DNA from: Saccharothrix sp. ST-888
GTDB taxonomy: Bacteria > Actinomycetota > Actinomycetes > Streptomycetales > Streptomycetaceae
Direction: 5' to 3'
DNA length: 64,000 nt
NCBI RefSeq assembly: GCF_000955975.1
Contig: NZ_JYJF01000013.1
Location: 1 to 64,000, forward strand
Shown here: in pieces, positions 27,794-37,438 of the stretch
How the letters are laid out: each line of letters starts with the position of its first letter
How positions within the stretch are numbered: position 1 is the first letter of the stretch
Notes under the pieces: generated by a model
Database searches by the model: none
What the model was told of the DNA's origin: nothing
What the model saw: only the letters and a program-made list of their open reading frames with translations
Made by a program: the position numbers and the translations under genes

Positions 27794-30082
27794 CTACTCC
27801 GGCGGCAGCGCGTAGATGTGCGGGCCGAACTGCGCGAACAGCCGCTCGCCGTCCGTGCTCAGGTACCAGTCGTCCGCCGAGCCGCCCTGGACGGAGAAGG
27901 TCCAGCGCAGGCTCGCGCTCTTGACGTCGACCGCGAACACGCCCGCCCCGAACGAACCGGGCACGAACAGGGTGTCCTTGACCAGCACCGGCGCCGTCAG
28001 CGCCGAGACGTTCTTGGGCAGCGCGCAGCGCCACAGCTCCTTTCCGGTGGCGGCGTCCCAGCCGCAGACCGAGGGGGTGCCGTCGCTGCCGTACACCACG
28101 CCCTTGGCCGCGAAGGGCGGGGTGAACATCCGCTTCTCGTCCGCGGGCACGGTGATCTTCCACTGCTGCTTGCCGTCGGAGAGCCGGACGGCCTGCAGGC
28201 CGGTCCGCTCGGTCAGGCAGTACGCCTGGGTGTCGTCGGCGGAGGCCGGGAAGGCGGCCGGGGAGCCGGTGTCGGCGTACCAGATCTGGGTGCCGTCCTT
28301 GCCGTTGCGGGCGACCAGGTTGTTGCTGCTGTCGGTGTAGTAGACGTTGCCGGCGGCGGCCAGGCCGGCCACGAAGACGGAGGCGTCCTTCTTCCGCTCC
28401 TGGAACCAGATCTCCTGCTGGTTGTCGAGCGAGATCGCGGCCACACCGGAGGTCATGGACCCGAACATGACACCTGCGGGTGACAGGTTGGCCAGCATGT
28501 AGACGGCGTGGTCGTCCGCGCCCAGCAGACCGTCGGGGGTGAGCGAGTCGCCCTTCGGGTCCTTCCCGGCGAACTGCCAGCGCGGCACCCCGCTGTCGGC
28601 GGTGAAGCCGATGAGCTGCGTGTCGGCCTGGGCGAAGACCAGGCCCTTGGTCGTCAGCAGCCTGATGGCGGGGACGTCCCGCCTGGCCCACTTCTGCTTG
28701 CCGGTCACCGTGTCCAGCGCCACCAGGCTCTCGCCCTGCGGGCAGAGCACCCCGCCGATCACCAGCGGGGGCAGCGAGGTCAGGTGGCCCTGGGCGTCGT
28801 AGGTCCACAGCGGCTGCGGCGGCACACCGGCCGGGCGGGACTGCTTCGGCGCCGGCTGCGGTGCCGTACCGGTCGGAGTGGGTGCCGGGGGGTAGTGGTT
28901 CTGGCGGGGGGTCAGCGCCCAGACCGCGCCGCCGCCGACGGCGGCGACCGCGAGGGCCCCGCCGCCGAACAGGAAGGCCCGCCTGGACGGCTTGGCGGCA
29001 GGTGCCGGCTGGCCGCTCGGCACGGTCTGCGGAGCCTGCAAGGAATAGGAGGTCGGCGCGGCGTGCACGGACTGCGGGCCCTGCGGGCCCGTTCCACGGC
29101 CGAGCTGCATGGTGCCCGGGACGGCGGCGTGGTCCGCGCCGGTCGGCGAGTAGCCGCCGGACGGGGCGACGGCGCTGCCGCGCGCCGGGGTCTCCATGTC
29201 CATCACCTTCGCGGCGTGCTGCGCCAGCGCCCCGGTGACCGGTGCGGGCAGCCAGCCGTCCCGCAGCACCGCCGCCGTGCCCTCCGGCGCGAGCAGCTCG
29301 GTGAGCTCCTCCGGACTCGGCCGCCGCGCCGGGTCCTTGGCCAGGCAGGCGGCCACGACGGGCCGCAGCGCGGCGGGCAGCGCGTCCAGCCCGGGCTGGT
29401 CGTGCACCACCTTGTACAGCTGCGCGGCCGGCCCCGAGGCGGATTCGAACGGGCCCTCCCCGGTGGCCGCGTACACCAGCACCGAGCCGAGCGAGAAGAC
29501 GTCACCGGCCGGTCCGATCGGCAGGCCGGAAGCCTGCTCGGGGCTCATGTAGCCGGGCGAGCCGACCACGATCCCGGTCCGGGTGAGGTTGTCGCCCTCC
29601 ATCGCGCGGGCGATCCCGAAGTCGATCAGCCGAGGGCCGTCGGCGGCCAGCAGCACATTGGACGGCTTGAGGTCGCGGTGCACCAGACCGGCCCGGTGCA
29701 CGGCCGCCAGCGCCTGCGCCAGGCCCGCGCCGAGCGCCCGTACCGAGTCCTCGGGCAGCGGCCCGTGCGCGAGCACGGCATCGGTCAGCGAAGGACCGAG
29801 CACATAGGCGGTGGCCAGCCAGGGCACCGGCCCGTCCTGGTCGGCGTCCACCACCGGCGCGGTGTACGCGCCGTCCACCGCCCGTGCGGCCTCGACCTCG
29901 CGGGCGAACCGGCTGCGGAACTCCTGATCCTCCGCCAACTCCGGCCGGACGACCTTGACCGCTACCGTCCGGCCACCCGCCGAACGGGCCAGGTAGACCC
30001 GGCCCATCCCGCCGGCACCGAGCCGCGCCAACAGGCGGTACGGTCCGACCGCCTCCGGGTCGGTGACGTCCAATGGCTCCAT
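27794..30082 (-). CDS. Receptor Ser/Thr protein kinase with PQQ beta-propeller
   Basis: 762 residues from ATG 30082 (gggga RBS). An N-terminal Hanks-type kinase (~14-275) has GAGGMGRVY, the ATP lysine in VAVKVVRPE, catalytic HRDLKPSNVLL and DFGIARA, and the activation segment GSPGYMSPEQ. A Pro/Gln-rich linker leads to one membrane helix preceded by RRAFLFGGG (~375-395). The extracytoplasmic part is a PQQ-type WD-like propeller with repeated LDTVTGKQKWARR-like blades that presumably senses an envelope ligand. The substrate is unknown. The gene is divergent from the prepilin peptidase gene across 99 bp. Confidence 0.92.
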   Translation of the reverse strand: MEPLDVTDPEAVGPYRLLARLGAGGMGRVYLARSAGGRTVAVKVVRPELAEDQEFRSRFAREVEAARAVDGAYTAPVVDADQDGPVPWLATAYVLGPSLTDAVLAHGPLPEDSVRALGAGLAQALAAVHRAGLVHRDLKPSNVLLAADGPRLIDFGIARAMEGDNLTRTGIVVGSPGYMSPEQASGLPIGPAGDVFSLGSVLVYAATGEGPFESASGPAAQLYKVVHDQPGLDALPAALRPVVAACLAKDPARRPSPEELTELLAPEGTAAVLRDGWLPAPVTGALAQHAAKVMDMETPARGSAVAPSGGYSPTGADHAAVPGTMQLGRGTGPQGPQSVHAAPTSYSLQAPQTVPSGQPAPAAKPSRRAFLFGGGALAVAAVGGGAVWALTPRQNHYPPAPTPTGTAPQPAPKQSRPAGVPPQPLWTYDAQGHLTSLPPLVIGGVLCPQGESLVALDTVTGKQKWARRDVPAIRLLTTKGLVFAQADTQLIGFTADSGVPRWQFAGKDPKGDSLTPDGLLGADDHAVYMLANLSPAGVMFGSMTSGVAAISLDNQQEIWFQERKKDASVFVAGLAAAGNVYYTDSSNNLVARNGKDGTQIWYADTGSPAAFPASADDTQAYCLTERTGLQAVRLSDGKQQWKITVPADEKRMFTPPFAAKGVVYGSDGTPSVCGWDAATGKELWRCALPKNVSALTAPVLVKDTLFVPGSFGAGVFAVDVKSASLRWTFSVQGGSADDWYLSTDGERLFAQFGPHIYALPPE

Positions 30083-30181
30083 CTGTTGCTCCCCGTTGCA
30101 AGGTGATTCGCCATCACTGGTCGCTGGCTCCGCAGATGGTACGGGTCGTACGCTCGCCCAGTCGGGCGGAGGGGGGCAGCT

Positions 30182-30835
30182 GTGGTCGGGGAGTCGGTCG
30201 GAGTGCCGGTCGGGGCGGTGGCGGGCGCCGCTGCCGGGCTGCTCGCGGCGCCGCTGCTGCGCGCGGCGGCGGCGCGCTACGCGGTGCCCCACGGCGAGCC
30301 GTGGCGTGCCCGCGGCGCACCGGGCGGTCCCGGCGTTCTCCCGGTCGCGCTGGTCGCGGCCGGGGTGGGCGCGGTGATCGGCGCGGCCGCGCGGTGGCCG
30401 CAGCTGCTGCCGCTGGCCTGGGTCGGACTCTTCGGCGTGGTGCTCGCCTTCGTGGACGCGGCCGTCCACCGCCTGCCGGACGTCCTCACCCTGCCGCTCG
30501 CCCTCGGCACCGCCGTCCTGCTGCTGCTGACCGAGCCTCAGGGCGCGGTCCTGCTGCGCTGCCTGTACGCCGCGGCGGCCCTCGGCGCCTGCTACGGGGC
30601 GCTCGCACTGCTGGCCCCGATGGGCTTCGGTGATGCCAAACTGGCGCCGACCCTGGGCGCGGTGCTCGGCTGGTACGGCTGGAGCACCGTCCTGGCCGGA
30701 TTCTGGTACGGCTTCGTGCTCGCCGCGCTGTGGGGTGGCGCGCAGTTGCTGACCCGGCGGATGAAGGGCGGCGACTCGCTGCCGTTCGGTCCCTGCATGC
30801 TGCTCGGCGCCCTCCTGGCGGTCCTCGCCGCGTAG
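30182..30835 (+). CDS. A24 prepilin peptidase
   Basis: 217 residues from GTG 30182, almost entirely hydrophobic (about six to seven helices). The two catalytic aspartates of type IV prepilin peptidases are visible in VLAFVDAAVHRLPD and MGFGDAKLAPTLG. It lacks the N-terminal methyltransferase domain of the large PilD enzymes, like the short actinobacterial members. It would cleave the class III signal peptides of pilin-like proteins; no pilin genes are nearby in the window. Confidence 0.88.
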   Translation: MVGESVGVPVGAVAGAAAGLLAAPLLRAAAARYAVPHGEPWRARGAPGGPGVLPVALVAAGVGAVIGAAARWPQLLPLAWVGLFGVVLAFVDAAVHRLPDVLTLPLALGTAVLLLLTEPQGAVLLRCLYAAAALGACYGALALLAPMGFGDAKLAPTLGAVLGWYGWSTVLAGFWYGFVLAALWGGAQLLTRRMKGGDSLPFGPCMLLGALLAVLAA

Positions 30836-31040
30836 CGGCCGCGAGCCCGGTGAGGAAGCCCGTGTCGGAGCTCGGCCGCACAGCTCCCGGGCCCCCGGGG
30901 GGGCTGCGGTTCAGCCTCGAAAGGGGTGCTGGCACCACCGGAACTGGGGAGCCAGCACTATCGCCGGACCGCGGCGGCCGCAGGGAGCATGGTCACCGGA
31001 CGTCACCGGACGTCGGATCACCCACGGGGAGGGCACCACC

Positions 31041-32492
31041 GTGCTGCTCAGGAACTCTTCGGCCAGGGCCGCCACGGCGGCCGCACTGCTCGTGATCGCG
31101 GGCGGATCGATCCTGCCCGCACAGCCCGCGGCCGCCGCCGTCCCGGGCGCCGCCGCAGCCTCCCGGTGGGCCGACGGCGTCTGGCGGATGGACGGCTACG
31201 GCACCGTGCTCACGGTCGCCGGCGACCACTTGCAGACCTACCAGACCACCTCGGTCAGCTGTCTGAAGGGCGACGGCGCCGGGCGCTCCGGCACCGCTGC
31301 CGGATCGGTCACCTTCGCCGCCCCCGACGCGACGGTTCTCACCCTGCGCCCCCGGGGCACCCGGGAGGCCGCCCTGCACATCGGCGGTTCGCCCGGCGAC
31401 CGCATGCTGCGCCGGATCCCGGCCCTGCCCGCCGACTGCAGCCGTCCGGGGCCCACCGGCCCGGTGGCGTCCTTCGACGTCTTCTGGCAGACCTTCGAGG
31501 AGAACTACCCCTTCTTCGCCGCCAAGGGCATCGACTGGCACGCCGTCAGGGAGCGGTACCGTCCCCGGATCAACGCCGGGAGCACCGACGCGCAGCTGTT
31601 CGCCGTCCTCAGCGAGATGGTCCGGCCGCTGTACGACGCCCATGTCTCCGTCGACGCCGGTGACACGGGCTTCTTCGCCCAGGGCCGCCCCGGCACGGCG
31701 GTGCCCAGCCCGGAGCTGGACGCCCGGGTCCGCGGCTACGTCGAGGAGTGCGATCTCGGCGGCCGGCCACTGCAGTACTACGCCGGGAACCGGATCGGCT
31801 ACGCCGACCTGCCGAACGGCCAGGGCTATCTGCGGATCTCCGGCTTCGGCGGCTACACGGACGATCCGCACGACAGCTACGCGGCCAACAGCGCCGAGCT
31901 CCAGCGGGCACTGGACGAGATCCTGACCCCCGAGCGCACCGCCCGGCTGAGCGGTCTGATCATCGATCTGCGGATCAACGGGGGCGGGTCCGACAGTCTC
32001 GGTCTGCAGATCGCCTCGCGCCTGACCGACCGCTCCTACCTCGCGTACAGCAAGACGGTGCGCAACGACCCGGCGGACTCGAGCGGCTTCACCCGCCCGC
32101 AGCCGATCGTCGTCCAGCCCGCCCGAGGCGCCCGCTACACCGGCCCGGTCGCGGTTCTGACCAGCGGGTCCACGGTCAGCGCGGGGGAGACGTTCACCCA
32201 GGCGCTGATCGACCGGCCGGGCGGCACGGCGCGGATCGGCGAGTCCACCCAGGGCGTCTTCTCGGACGTCCTGGAGCGGAGCCTCCCCAACGGCTGGCAG
32301 ATCGGCCTGCCCGACGAGGAGTTCCGCACCCGCTCCGGTGGGACGTTCGACGGGCCGGGCATCCCGCCGCAGTACCCGGAACCGGTCTTCACCCCCGAGG
32401 AGTTCAGCCACCACCGGGACTCGGCCTTCGACCGCGCGGTCTCCCTGCTGAGCGCCACGGGCCAGGCGGCCGCCACGTCCCGGCCCCGGTGA
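31041..32492 (+). CDS. Secreted S41 family peptidase
   Basis: 483 residues from GTG 31041, preceded by a ggggaggg RBS. A signal peptide (ATAAALLVIAGGSILPAQPA) leads to a region with a tricorn core/C-terminal-processing-protease fold. The nucleophile Ser lies in VLTSGSTVSAGETF and a GLIIDLRINGGGSD motif precedes it, both typical of S41B peptidases. There is no clear PDZ domain; the middle segment (FDVFWQTFEENYPFFAAKGI) resembles the interphotoreceptor-retinoid-binding-like N-domain of small secreted S41 proteins. The substrate is unknown. A terminator follows directly. Confidence 0.88.
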   Translation: MLLRNSSARAATAAALLVIAGGSILPAQPAAAAVPGAAAASRWADGVWRMDGYGTVLTVAGDHLQTYQTTSVSCLKGDGAGRSGTAAGSVTFAAPDATVLTLRPRGTREAALHIGGSPGDRMLRRIPALPADCSRPGPTGPVASFDVFWQTFEENYPFFAAKGIDWHAVRERYRPRINAGSTDAQLFAVLSEMVRPLYDAHVSVDAGDTGFFAQGRPGTAVPSPELDARVRGYVEECDLGGRPLQYYAGNRIGYADLPNGQGYLRISGFGGYTDDPHDSYAANSAELQRALDEILTPERTARLSGLIIDLRINGGGSDSLGLQIASRLTDRSYLAYSKTVRNDPADSSGFTRPQPIVVQPARGARYTGPVAVLTSGSTVSAGETFTQALIDRPGGTARIGESTQGVFSDVLERSLPNGWQIGLPDEEFRTRSGGTFDGPGIPPQYPEPVFTPEEFSHHRDSAFDRAVSLLSATGQAAATSRPR

Positions 32493-32497
32493 GCCGG

Positions 32498-32532
32498 CAG
32501 GCCCGCCGTACCCGGTCGGTACGGCGGGCCTG
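32498..32532 (+). terminator. Hairpin terminator
   Basis: A perfect 15-bp stem (32498-32512 with 32518-32532) with a 5-nt loop starts six bases after the S41 peptidase stop. Confidence 0.8.
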
Positions 32533-32615
32533 GTCCGGAGCGCCGTCCCACCCTCGAAGGGCGGCGTTCCAGGGGGAGTTGCGGCACGGTGGGGAGCTGC
32601 CGCACGGCGCGGGAG

Positions 32616-34205
32616 TTACGGCATCGCGTGGAGGTGGGCACCCACGTTGGTGGAGAAGTCGTTGCCGTTCGCCGCGTCCCAGTTGGTCGACCAGGTCATC
32701 GCACCCCGGATGGTCGGCCACTTGGCCGGCGGGACGAAGCTGCCGCAGTTGGTGCCCTTGGCCAGGCAGTCCAACGCGTTGTTCACCACGGTGGAGTTGA
32801 CGTAGCCGCCGCCCGCCGCCCTGCTGGACGCCGGGACACCGATGCCGACCTGGTCCGGACGCAGGCCGCCCTGGATGTGGGTGCAGACCTGGCTGGTGAT
32901 GAAGTCCACGGTGCCCTGGTTGTAGACCTTGCCGTCACAGCCGTTCATGCCACCGGAGTTGTAGAACTGGGTGTTGACGACGGTCAGGATGTCCTTGGTG
33001 TTCAGCGCCAGTTGGAAGTACGCGCCCGTGGTGCTGTACATCCCGATGGTCTCCGGCGCCATGGTCAGCACGAAGCCCGGGCCCACCTTGCTCTGCAGGG
33101 TGTGCAGCGACTGAGCCAGGTAGACCGGGTCGACACCGTTCTCCAGGTCGATGTCCACCCCGTCGAAGCCGTACTGCCGGATCAGGGCGTACGCGCTGTT
33201 GGCGAAGTTGTCGGCGGAGGCGGTGTTGTTCACCGCGATGGTGCCGTTCTGCCCGCCGACCGAGAGCACGACCCGCTTGCCCGCCGCGTGCTTCGCGGCG
33301 ATGTCGGCCTTGAAGTCCGCGTCGGTGTAGCCGCCCAGCTTGCCGGCCAGGGCCGGGTCCAGGGTGAAGCTGATCGCGCCGGGCGTGCCGGTCGCGTCGG
33401 CGAAGGAGACCGCGATGATGTCGTACGCGCTCTGCACGTCGCGCAGTCGCTGCACGGTGGCGCCGTTGTCGAAGTTCTGCCAGTAGCCGGTCAGGGCGTG
33501 GGCCGGGAGGCCGCTGCTCGGCGGGGTGGTGGGCCCGGTCGGCGAGGAGCTCGGGGACGAGCTGGGGCTGCTGCTCGGCGAGCTGGACGGGGAGGAGGAC
33601 GGCGAGCTGGACGGGGAGGTCGAGGGGGACGTGCTGGGCGACGAGCTCGGCGTCGGCGAGGAGGTGCCCCCCGGGCCGGTCAGCGTGATGTCGTCCGCGC
33701 CGTAGGCGCCCTGGCCGTACCAGCCGTGCACGTACACCGTGACGGTGCTGGTGTCGGCACCGGTGGTGAAGGTGCTGCTGAGCTGGTTCCAGCCGCTCTG
33801 GCTGGACCAGCTGGACGGGTCCGTGCCACCGGTGCCGCTCGCGCCCAGGTAGACGTACGGGCCCTGGACCCAACCGCTCAGCGTGTAGCTGGTGTTGGGC
33901 AGCACGCTGACGGTCTGCTGGCAGTTGGCGGTGTCCGAGCTGCCAGGGGTGGCCTGGAGGGCGTACCCGCCGGAGTGCACGGGGGAGGAGACCGCACTCG
34001 CCGTGCCGGTGCAGCTCCAGCCGGAGAGGCCGCCGGTCTCGAAGCCGCCGTTGGCGAGGAGGTTGCCGACCGCCGCGCTGGCGCCGCCCGCGAACAGGGC
34101 GAGGCCGGTGCCGGCCAGTGCGAGGGCGGTGGTGCCGGCCGCGAGGGCCGTGGGGACGGTGCTTCGGCGGCGCCGGTGGGACGGCGGCTGCAGCGTACGG
34201 GCCAT
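32616..34205 (-). CDS. Secreted GH18 chitinase with carbohydrate-binding module and Ser/Pro linker
   Basis: 529 residues from ATG 34205. A signal peptide (TALAAGTTALALAGTGLALF) is followed by a CBM4/9-type beta-sandwich module (~45-185, NLLANGGFETGGLSGWSCTG), a low-complexity linker of repeated SSPS units (~187-225) and a GH18 barrel. The catalytic signature is FDGVDIDLENG, with the acid Glu. It would hydrolyse chitin with retention. A DasR-type operator lies about 145 bp upstream of the start, so induction by N-acetylglucosamine through DasR is likely. Confidence 0.93.
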   Translation of the reverse strand: MARTLQPPSHRRRRSTVPTALAAGTTALALAGTGLALFAGGASAAVGNLLANGGFETGGLSGWSCTGTASAVSSPVHSGGYALQATPGSSDTANCQQTVSVLPNTSYTLSGWVQGPYVYLGASGTGGTDPSSWSSQSGWNQLSSTFTTGADTSTVTVYVHGWYGQGAYGADDITLTGPGGTSSPTPSSSPSTSPSTSPSSSPSSSPSSSPSSSPSSSPSSSPTGPTTPPSSGLPAHALTGYWQNFDNGATVQRLRDVQSAYDIIAVSFADATGTPGAISFTLDPALAGKLGGYTDADFKADIAAKHAAGKRVVLSVGGQNGTIAVNNTASADNFANSAYALIRQYGFDGVDIDLENGVDPVYLAQSLHTLQSKVGPGFVLTMAPETIGMYSTTGAYFQLALNTKDILTVVNTQFYNSGGMNGCDGKVYNQGTVDFITSQVCTHIQGGLRPDQVGIGVPASSRAAGGGYVNSTVVNNALDCLAKGTNCGSFVPPAKWPTIRGAMTWSTNWDAANGNDFSTNVGAHLHAMP

Positions 34206-34349
34206 GGAGGCACTCCGTGGGGGAGGAGGGGGAGCCGCCGCGGTGGGGGCGGGGCGGCTCCGTGTGGGGGAGGGTGGACCGCAGTGGAGCTGTCGGGGGC
34301 GGCCGGCCGGCCGGTGCGCGCCGGTGTCCGCTGCCCTCGCTCCACAAGC

Positions 34350-34361
34350 TGGACTAGACCA
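34350..34361. promoter_or_regulatory. DasR-responsive element (dre) upstream of the chitinase
   Basis: tggactagacca matches the dre core TGGTCTAGACCA at 11 of 12 positions. It lies in the 409-bp gap between the chitinase and the prenyl transferase genes, at the expected distance upstream of the chitinase start (34205). DasR is the GntR-type repressor that links N-acetylglucosamine metabolites to chitinase expression in Streptomyces. The rest of the gap shows no gene. Confidence 0.75.
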
Positions 34362-34614
34362 ATGGCAAGCGTCAAGCATCCGGAGGCCGTCTTACGGCTT
34401 ATTTAAGGAAGCGGTGACCGTTCCGTGTCCGGGCCGGCCGGGCCTGCGGCCGCACCGGTGACCGCATCGGATCCACACCCGGTCAGATGCATTCGTACAC
34501 GCTTGTGACACCTTCGGTACCTGCGGCTTTTACCTTCACGTACCGTGCGGGAGTAGGCTGCGCCAGGGGTTTTCAGTCGCATCCGGGGGACTGAGTACGG
34601 AGGGGCCGAACGTC

Positions 34615-35409
34615 ATGGGTCTGCGCGATGTGGTCGAGAGCACGCCGGGTCTGCGCACCCTGCTGGACAACGCCTACCGGCTCTACGGCCGCCGGGTCGA
34701 GGTGCACCTCGACAACACCCCGCACCACATCGGGGTCATCCTGGACGGCAACCGCCGCTGGGCGAAGGCGACCGGCGGTAGCACCGTCTACGGTCACCAG
34801 CGCGGTGCGGACAAGATCAGCGAGTTCCTGGGCTGGTGCGACGAGACGCACGTCCAGGTCGTCACGCTCTGGATGCTCTCCACCGACAACCTCTCCCGGC
34901 CGGCCGAGGAACTGGTTCCGCTGCTCGGGATCATCGAGGACGCGGTCCGTGGGCTGGCCGAGTCCCGCCGTTGGCGGGTGAACCCGGTCGGCGCGCTCGA
35001 CCTGCTGCCCGAGCACACGGCCGACGTCCTCAAGCAGGCCGCCCAGGCCACCGCGCACGTCCAGGGCGTCACGGTCAACGTCGCCGTCGGCTACGGCGGA
35101 CGGCACGAGATCGCCGACGCGGTGCGCTCGCTGCTCCAGGAGCACGCCGGCCGGGGCACCTCGATCGAGGAATTGGCCGAAATCCTCACCGTCGAGCACA
35201 TCGCCGAGCACCTCTACACCACCGGCCAGCCCGACCCCGACCTGATCATCCGGACCTCCGGTGAACAGCGCCTCTCGGGCTTCCTGCTCTGGCAGAGCGC
35301 CCACAGCGAGTTCTACTTCTGCGAGGCGTACTGGCCGGCCTTCCGCAAGGTGGACTTCCTCCGGGCCCTGCGCGACTTCCAGCTGCGCAACCGCCGCCTG
35401 GGCCTCTGA
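34615..35409 (+). CDS. Cis-isoprenyl (undecaprenyl-type) diphosphate synthase
   Basis: A 264-residue cis-prenyltransferase from ATG 34615. Motif GVILDGNRRWAKATGGSTVY holds the catalytic Asp and diphosphate-binding Arg/Trp; the C-terminal DLIIRTSGEQRLSGFLLWQS and FRKVDFLRALRDF complete the family pattern. It condenses isopentenyl diphosphate in Z configuration onto an allylic primer. Actinomycetes usually carry two or more such enzymes, making long-chain undecaprenyl carriers or shorter Z-prenyl diphosphates. Chain length cannot be told from sequence, so I give no symbol. Confidence 0.92.
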   Translation: MGLRDVVESTPGLRTLLDNAYRLYGRRVEVHLDNTPHHIGVILDGNRRWAKATGGSTVYGHQRGADKISEFLGWCDETHVQVVTLWMLSTDNLSRPAEELVPLLGIIEDAVRGLAESRRWRVNPVGALDLLPEHTADVLKQAAQATAHVQGVTVNVAVGYGGRHEIADAVRSLLQEHAGRGTSIEELAEILTVEHIAEHLYTTGQPDPDLIIRTSGEQRLSGFLLWQSAHSEFYFCEAYWPAFRKVDFLRALRDFQLRNRRLGL

Positions 35410-35679
35410 CGGGCGGCCTCTGACGGGCGCTCGCCCGAAGGAACTTCAGGGGCTCGACCCTACGGCCGGCCGGGCCGGTGCGTGGCTGAAGCGTGTTCAG
35501 ATCGTCTGCCCGGAAGGCGTCCCGGTAAACGTTCGTCGACAATGATCCGTCAACTGCGTGCGGCGGGTATGCACCACGGTTCGCCTGGGAATACCCCAGT
35601 CAGACCGGTACCCCGGCCACCGGGGTCGCGGGGACCGGCTTGCCGCGGGTGACGCTGGGTCATCCGCTCGGGAGGCCTA

Positions 35680-37014
35680 GTGGTCAGTACCAAGAGCCGC
35701 CGGACACCAGACCGGCGCACGTACGTTCTCGACACCAGCGTGCTCCTGGCCGACCCGCTCGCCATGACGCGCTTCGACGAGCACGAGGTCGTCCTCCCGG
35801 TGGTGGTGGTCACCGAACTGGAGGCCAAGCGGCACCACCCGGAGCTGGGCTACTTCGCCCGCCAGGCGCTGCGCCTGCTGGACGACTACCGGATCCGCTA
35901 CGGCCGGCTCGACGAGCCGATCCCGGTGGGCGAGCTCGGCGGCACCATCAGGGTCGAGCTCAACCACTCCGACCCCTCCGTGCTGCCGGCCGGGTACCGC
36001 TCGGGCGGAGGCGAGGCGGACACCCGGATCCTGGCGGTCGCCCGCAATCTGCAGGCCGAGGGCTACGACGTCACCGTGGTCTCCAAGGATCTGCCGCTGC
36101 GGATCAAGGCCAGTTCGGTCGGCCTGCTGGCCGAGGAGTACCGCGCGGAGCTGGCGATCACCTCGGGCTGGACCGGGATGGCCGAGCTGCAGGTGTCCGG
36201 TGACCAGGTGGACGCCCTGTTCGGGGCCGGCCACGACGTCTCGGTGGAGATCGACGGCGCCGACGAACTGCCCGTGCACACCGGCCTGGTGCTCACCTCG
36301 GAGCGCGGCCGCGCGCTCGGCCGGGTGACGCACGACGGCCGGGTCCGACTGGTCCGGGGGGACCGGGAGGCGTTCGGGCTGCGGGGCCGCAGCGCCGAGC
36401 AGCGGGTGGCGCTGGAACTGCTGCTGGACCCCGAGGTCGGCATCATCTCGATGGGGGGTCGCGCGGGTACCGGTAAGTCCGCGCTGGCGCTCTGCGCGGG
36501 TCTGGAGGCGGTGCTGGAGCGGCAGCAGCACCGCAAGGTGATGGTGTTCCGCCCGCTCTACGCGGTCGGCGGGCAGGAGTTGGGCTACCTGCCGGGGAGC
36601 GAGGCCGAGAAGATGGGCCCGTGGGCCCAGGCGGTCTTCGACACCATGTCCGCGGTCACCACCCCGGACGTGATCGAGGAGGTGATCGCCCGGGGGATGC
36701 TGGAGGTGCTGCCGTTGACCCACATCAGGGGCCGGTCGCTGCACGACGCGTTCGTGATCGTGGACGAGGCGCAGTCCCTGGAGCGGAACGTCCTGTTGAC
36801 CGTGCTGTCCCGGATCGGTCAGGGCTCGCGGGTGGTGCTCACCCATGACGTCGCGCAGCGCGACAACCTGAGAGTCGGGCGGTACGACGGCGTGGTCGCG
36901 GTGGTGGAGAAGCTCAAGGGCCACCCGCTGTTCGCGCACGTCACCCTCACCCGCTCCGAGCGCTCCCCGATCGCTGCTCTGGTGACGGAGATGCTGGAGG
37001 ACATCCAGCTCTGA
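35680..37014 (+). CDS. PhoH2-type protein: PIN nuclease fused to PhoH ATPase
   Basis: 444 residues from GTG 35680. The N-terminal PIN domain (~14-140) has the acidic residues of DTSVLLADP, TELEAKR and the ADTRILAVA region; the C-terminal PhoH domain (~240-440) has Walker A GGRAGTGKSALAL and Walker B AFVIVDEAQSLE, followed by LTHDVAQRDN. This matches PhoH2, an ATP-dependent RNA helicase/nuclease of actinobacteria thought to act in RNA decay under stress. There is no adjacent antitoxin gene. A clean terminator follows. Confidence 0.92.
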   Translation: MVSTKSRRTPDRRTYVLDTSVLLADPLAMTRFDEHEVVLPVVVVTELEAKRHHPELGYFARQALRLLDDYRIRYGRLDEPIPVGELGGTIRVELNHSDPSVLPAGYRSGGGEADTRILAVARNLQAEGYDVTVVSKDLPLRIKASSVGLLAEEYRAELAITSGWTGMAELQVSGDQVDALFGAGHDVSVEIDGADELPVHTGLVLTSERGRALGRVTHDGRVRLVRGDREAFGLRGRSAEQRVALELLLDPEVGIISMGGRAGTGKSALALCAGLEAVLERQQHRKVMVFRPLYAVGGQELGYLPGSEAEKMGPWAQAVFDTMSAVTTPDVIEEVIARGMLEVLPLTHIRGRSLHDAFVIVDEAQSLERNVLLTVLSRIGQGSRVVLTHDVAQRDNLRVGRYDGVVAVVEKLKGHPLFAHVTLTRSERSPIAALVTEMLEDIQL

Positions 37015-37055
37015 ACTGCGCCCCACATCAGGTCAAATCGTCCTAAACAGGCATC

Positions 37056-37086
37056 AAGGAACCTGCCGCATAGCGGCAGGTTCCTT
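37056..37086 (+). terminator. Hairpin terminator
   Basis: A perfect 14-bp stem (aaggaacctgccgc at 37056-37069 and complement at 37073-37086) with a 3-nt loop, 42 bp after the phoH2 stop. Confidence 0.85.
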
Positions 37087-37438
37087 GGCTGTCACCACAT
37101 CTGACTGTCCCTTCTCCCGAGTAACGGCAAACCCCCTGCTCGCAGGAATTGTGAGATCCGCCACGCAACCGGGAATTGCGTAGACACGTCCTGGTGCGGC
37201 ATGGTGAGGGTTCTGTCAGGCCCCGCGTACGGCACAGAACTCGCCCGGCAACTCCGGTCGGCGGGCGGACAACTGAACACCGATTGAGCCGTGCGCCGCC
37301 CGATCCACTCGCTTGTCCGACTCAGTCTCGGCCCGGCGCCGGGCCCGAGTCTCCCGTGACCAGCACCTGTGGAGGCCAGCGCCAAGGGGCATGTTGCGTC
37401 CGAACGGTCACGCGCGGGCGATGCTGGAAGGAAACCAT
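37087..37438. other. Long 5' region of the transglycosylase-like gene
   Basis: About 350 bp with no credible gene. Because cell-wall hydrolase genes in streptomycetes often have long leaders I looked for a c-di-AMP (ydaO) riboswitch, but could not find its conserved core. A palindromic ggcccggcgccgggccc occurs near 37331. Confidence 0.5.

Noticed and set aside
32589..34406. 605-codon plus-strand frame opposite the chitinase
   Set aside because: Low-complexity Gly/Ala/Arg shadow of the Ser/Pro linker and catalytic domain; no RBS or family.
37140..37438. Possible c-di-AMP (ydaO) riboswitch before the transglycosylase-like gene
   Set aside because: The conserved core could not be located by eye; a covariance-model search would be decisive.
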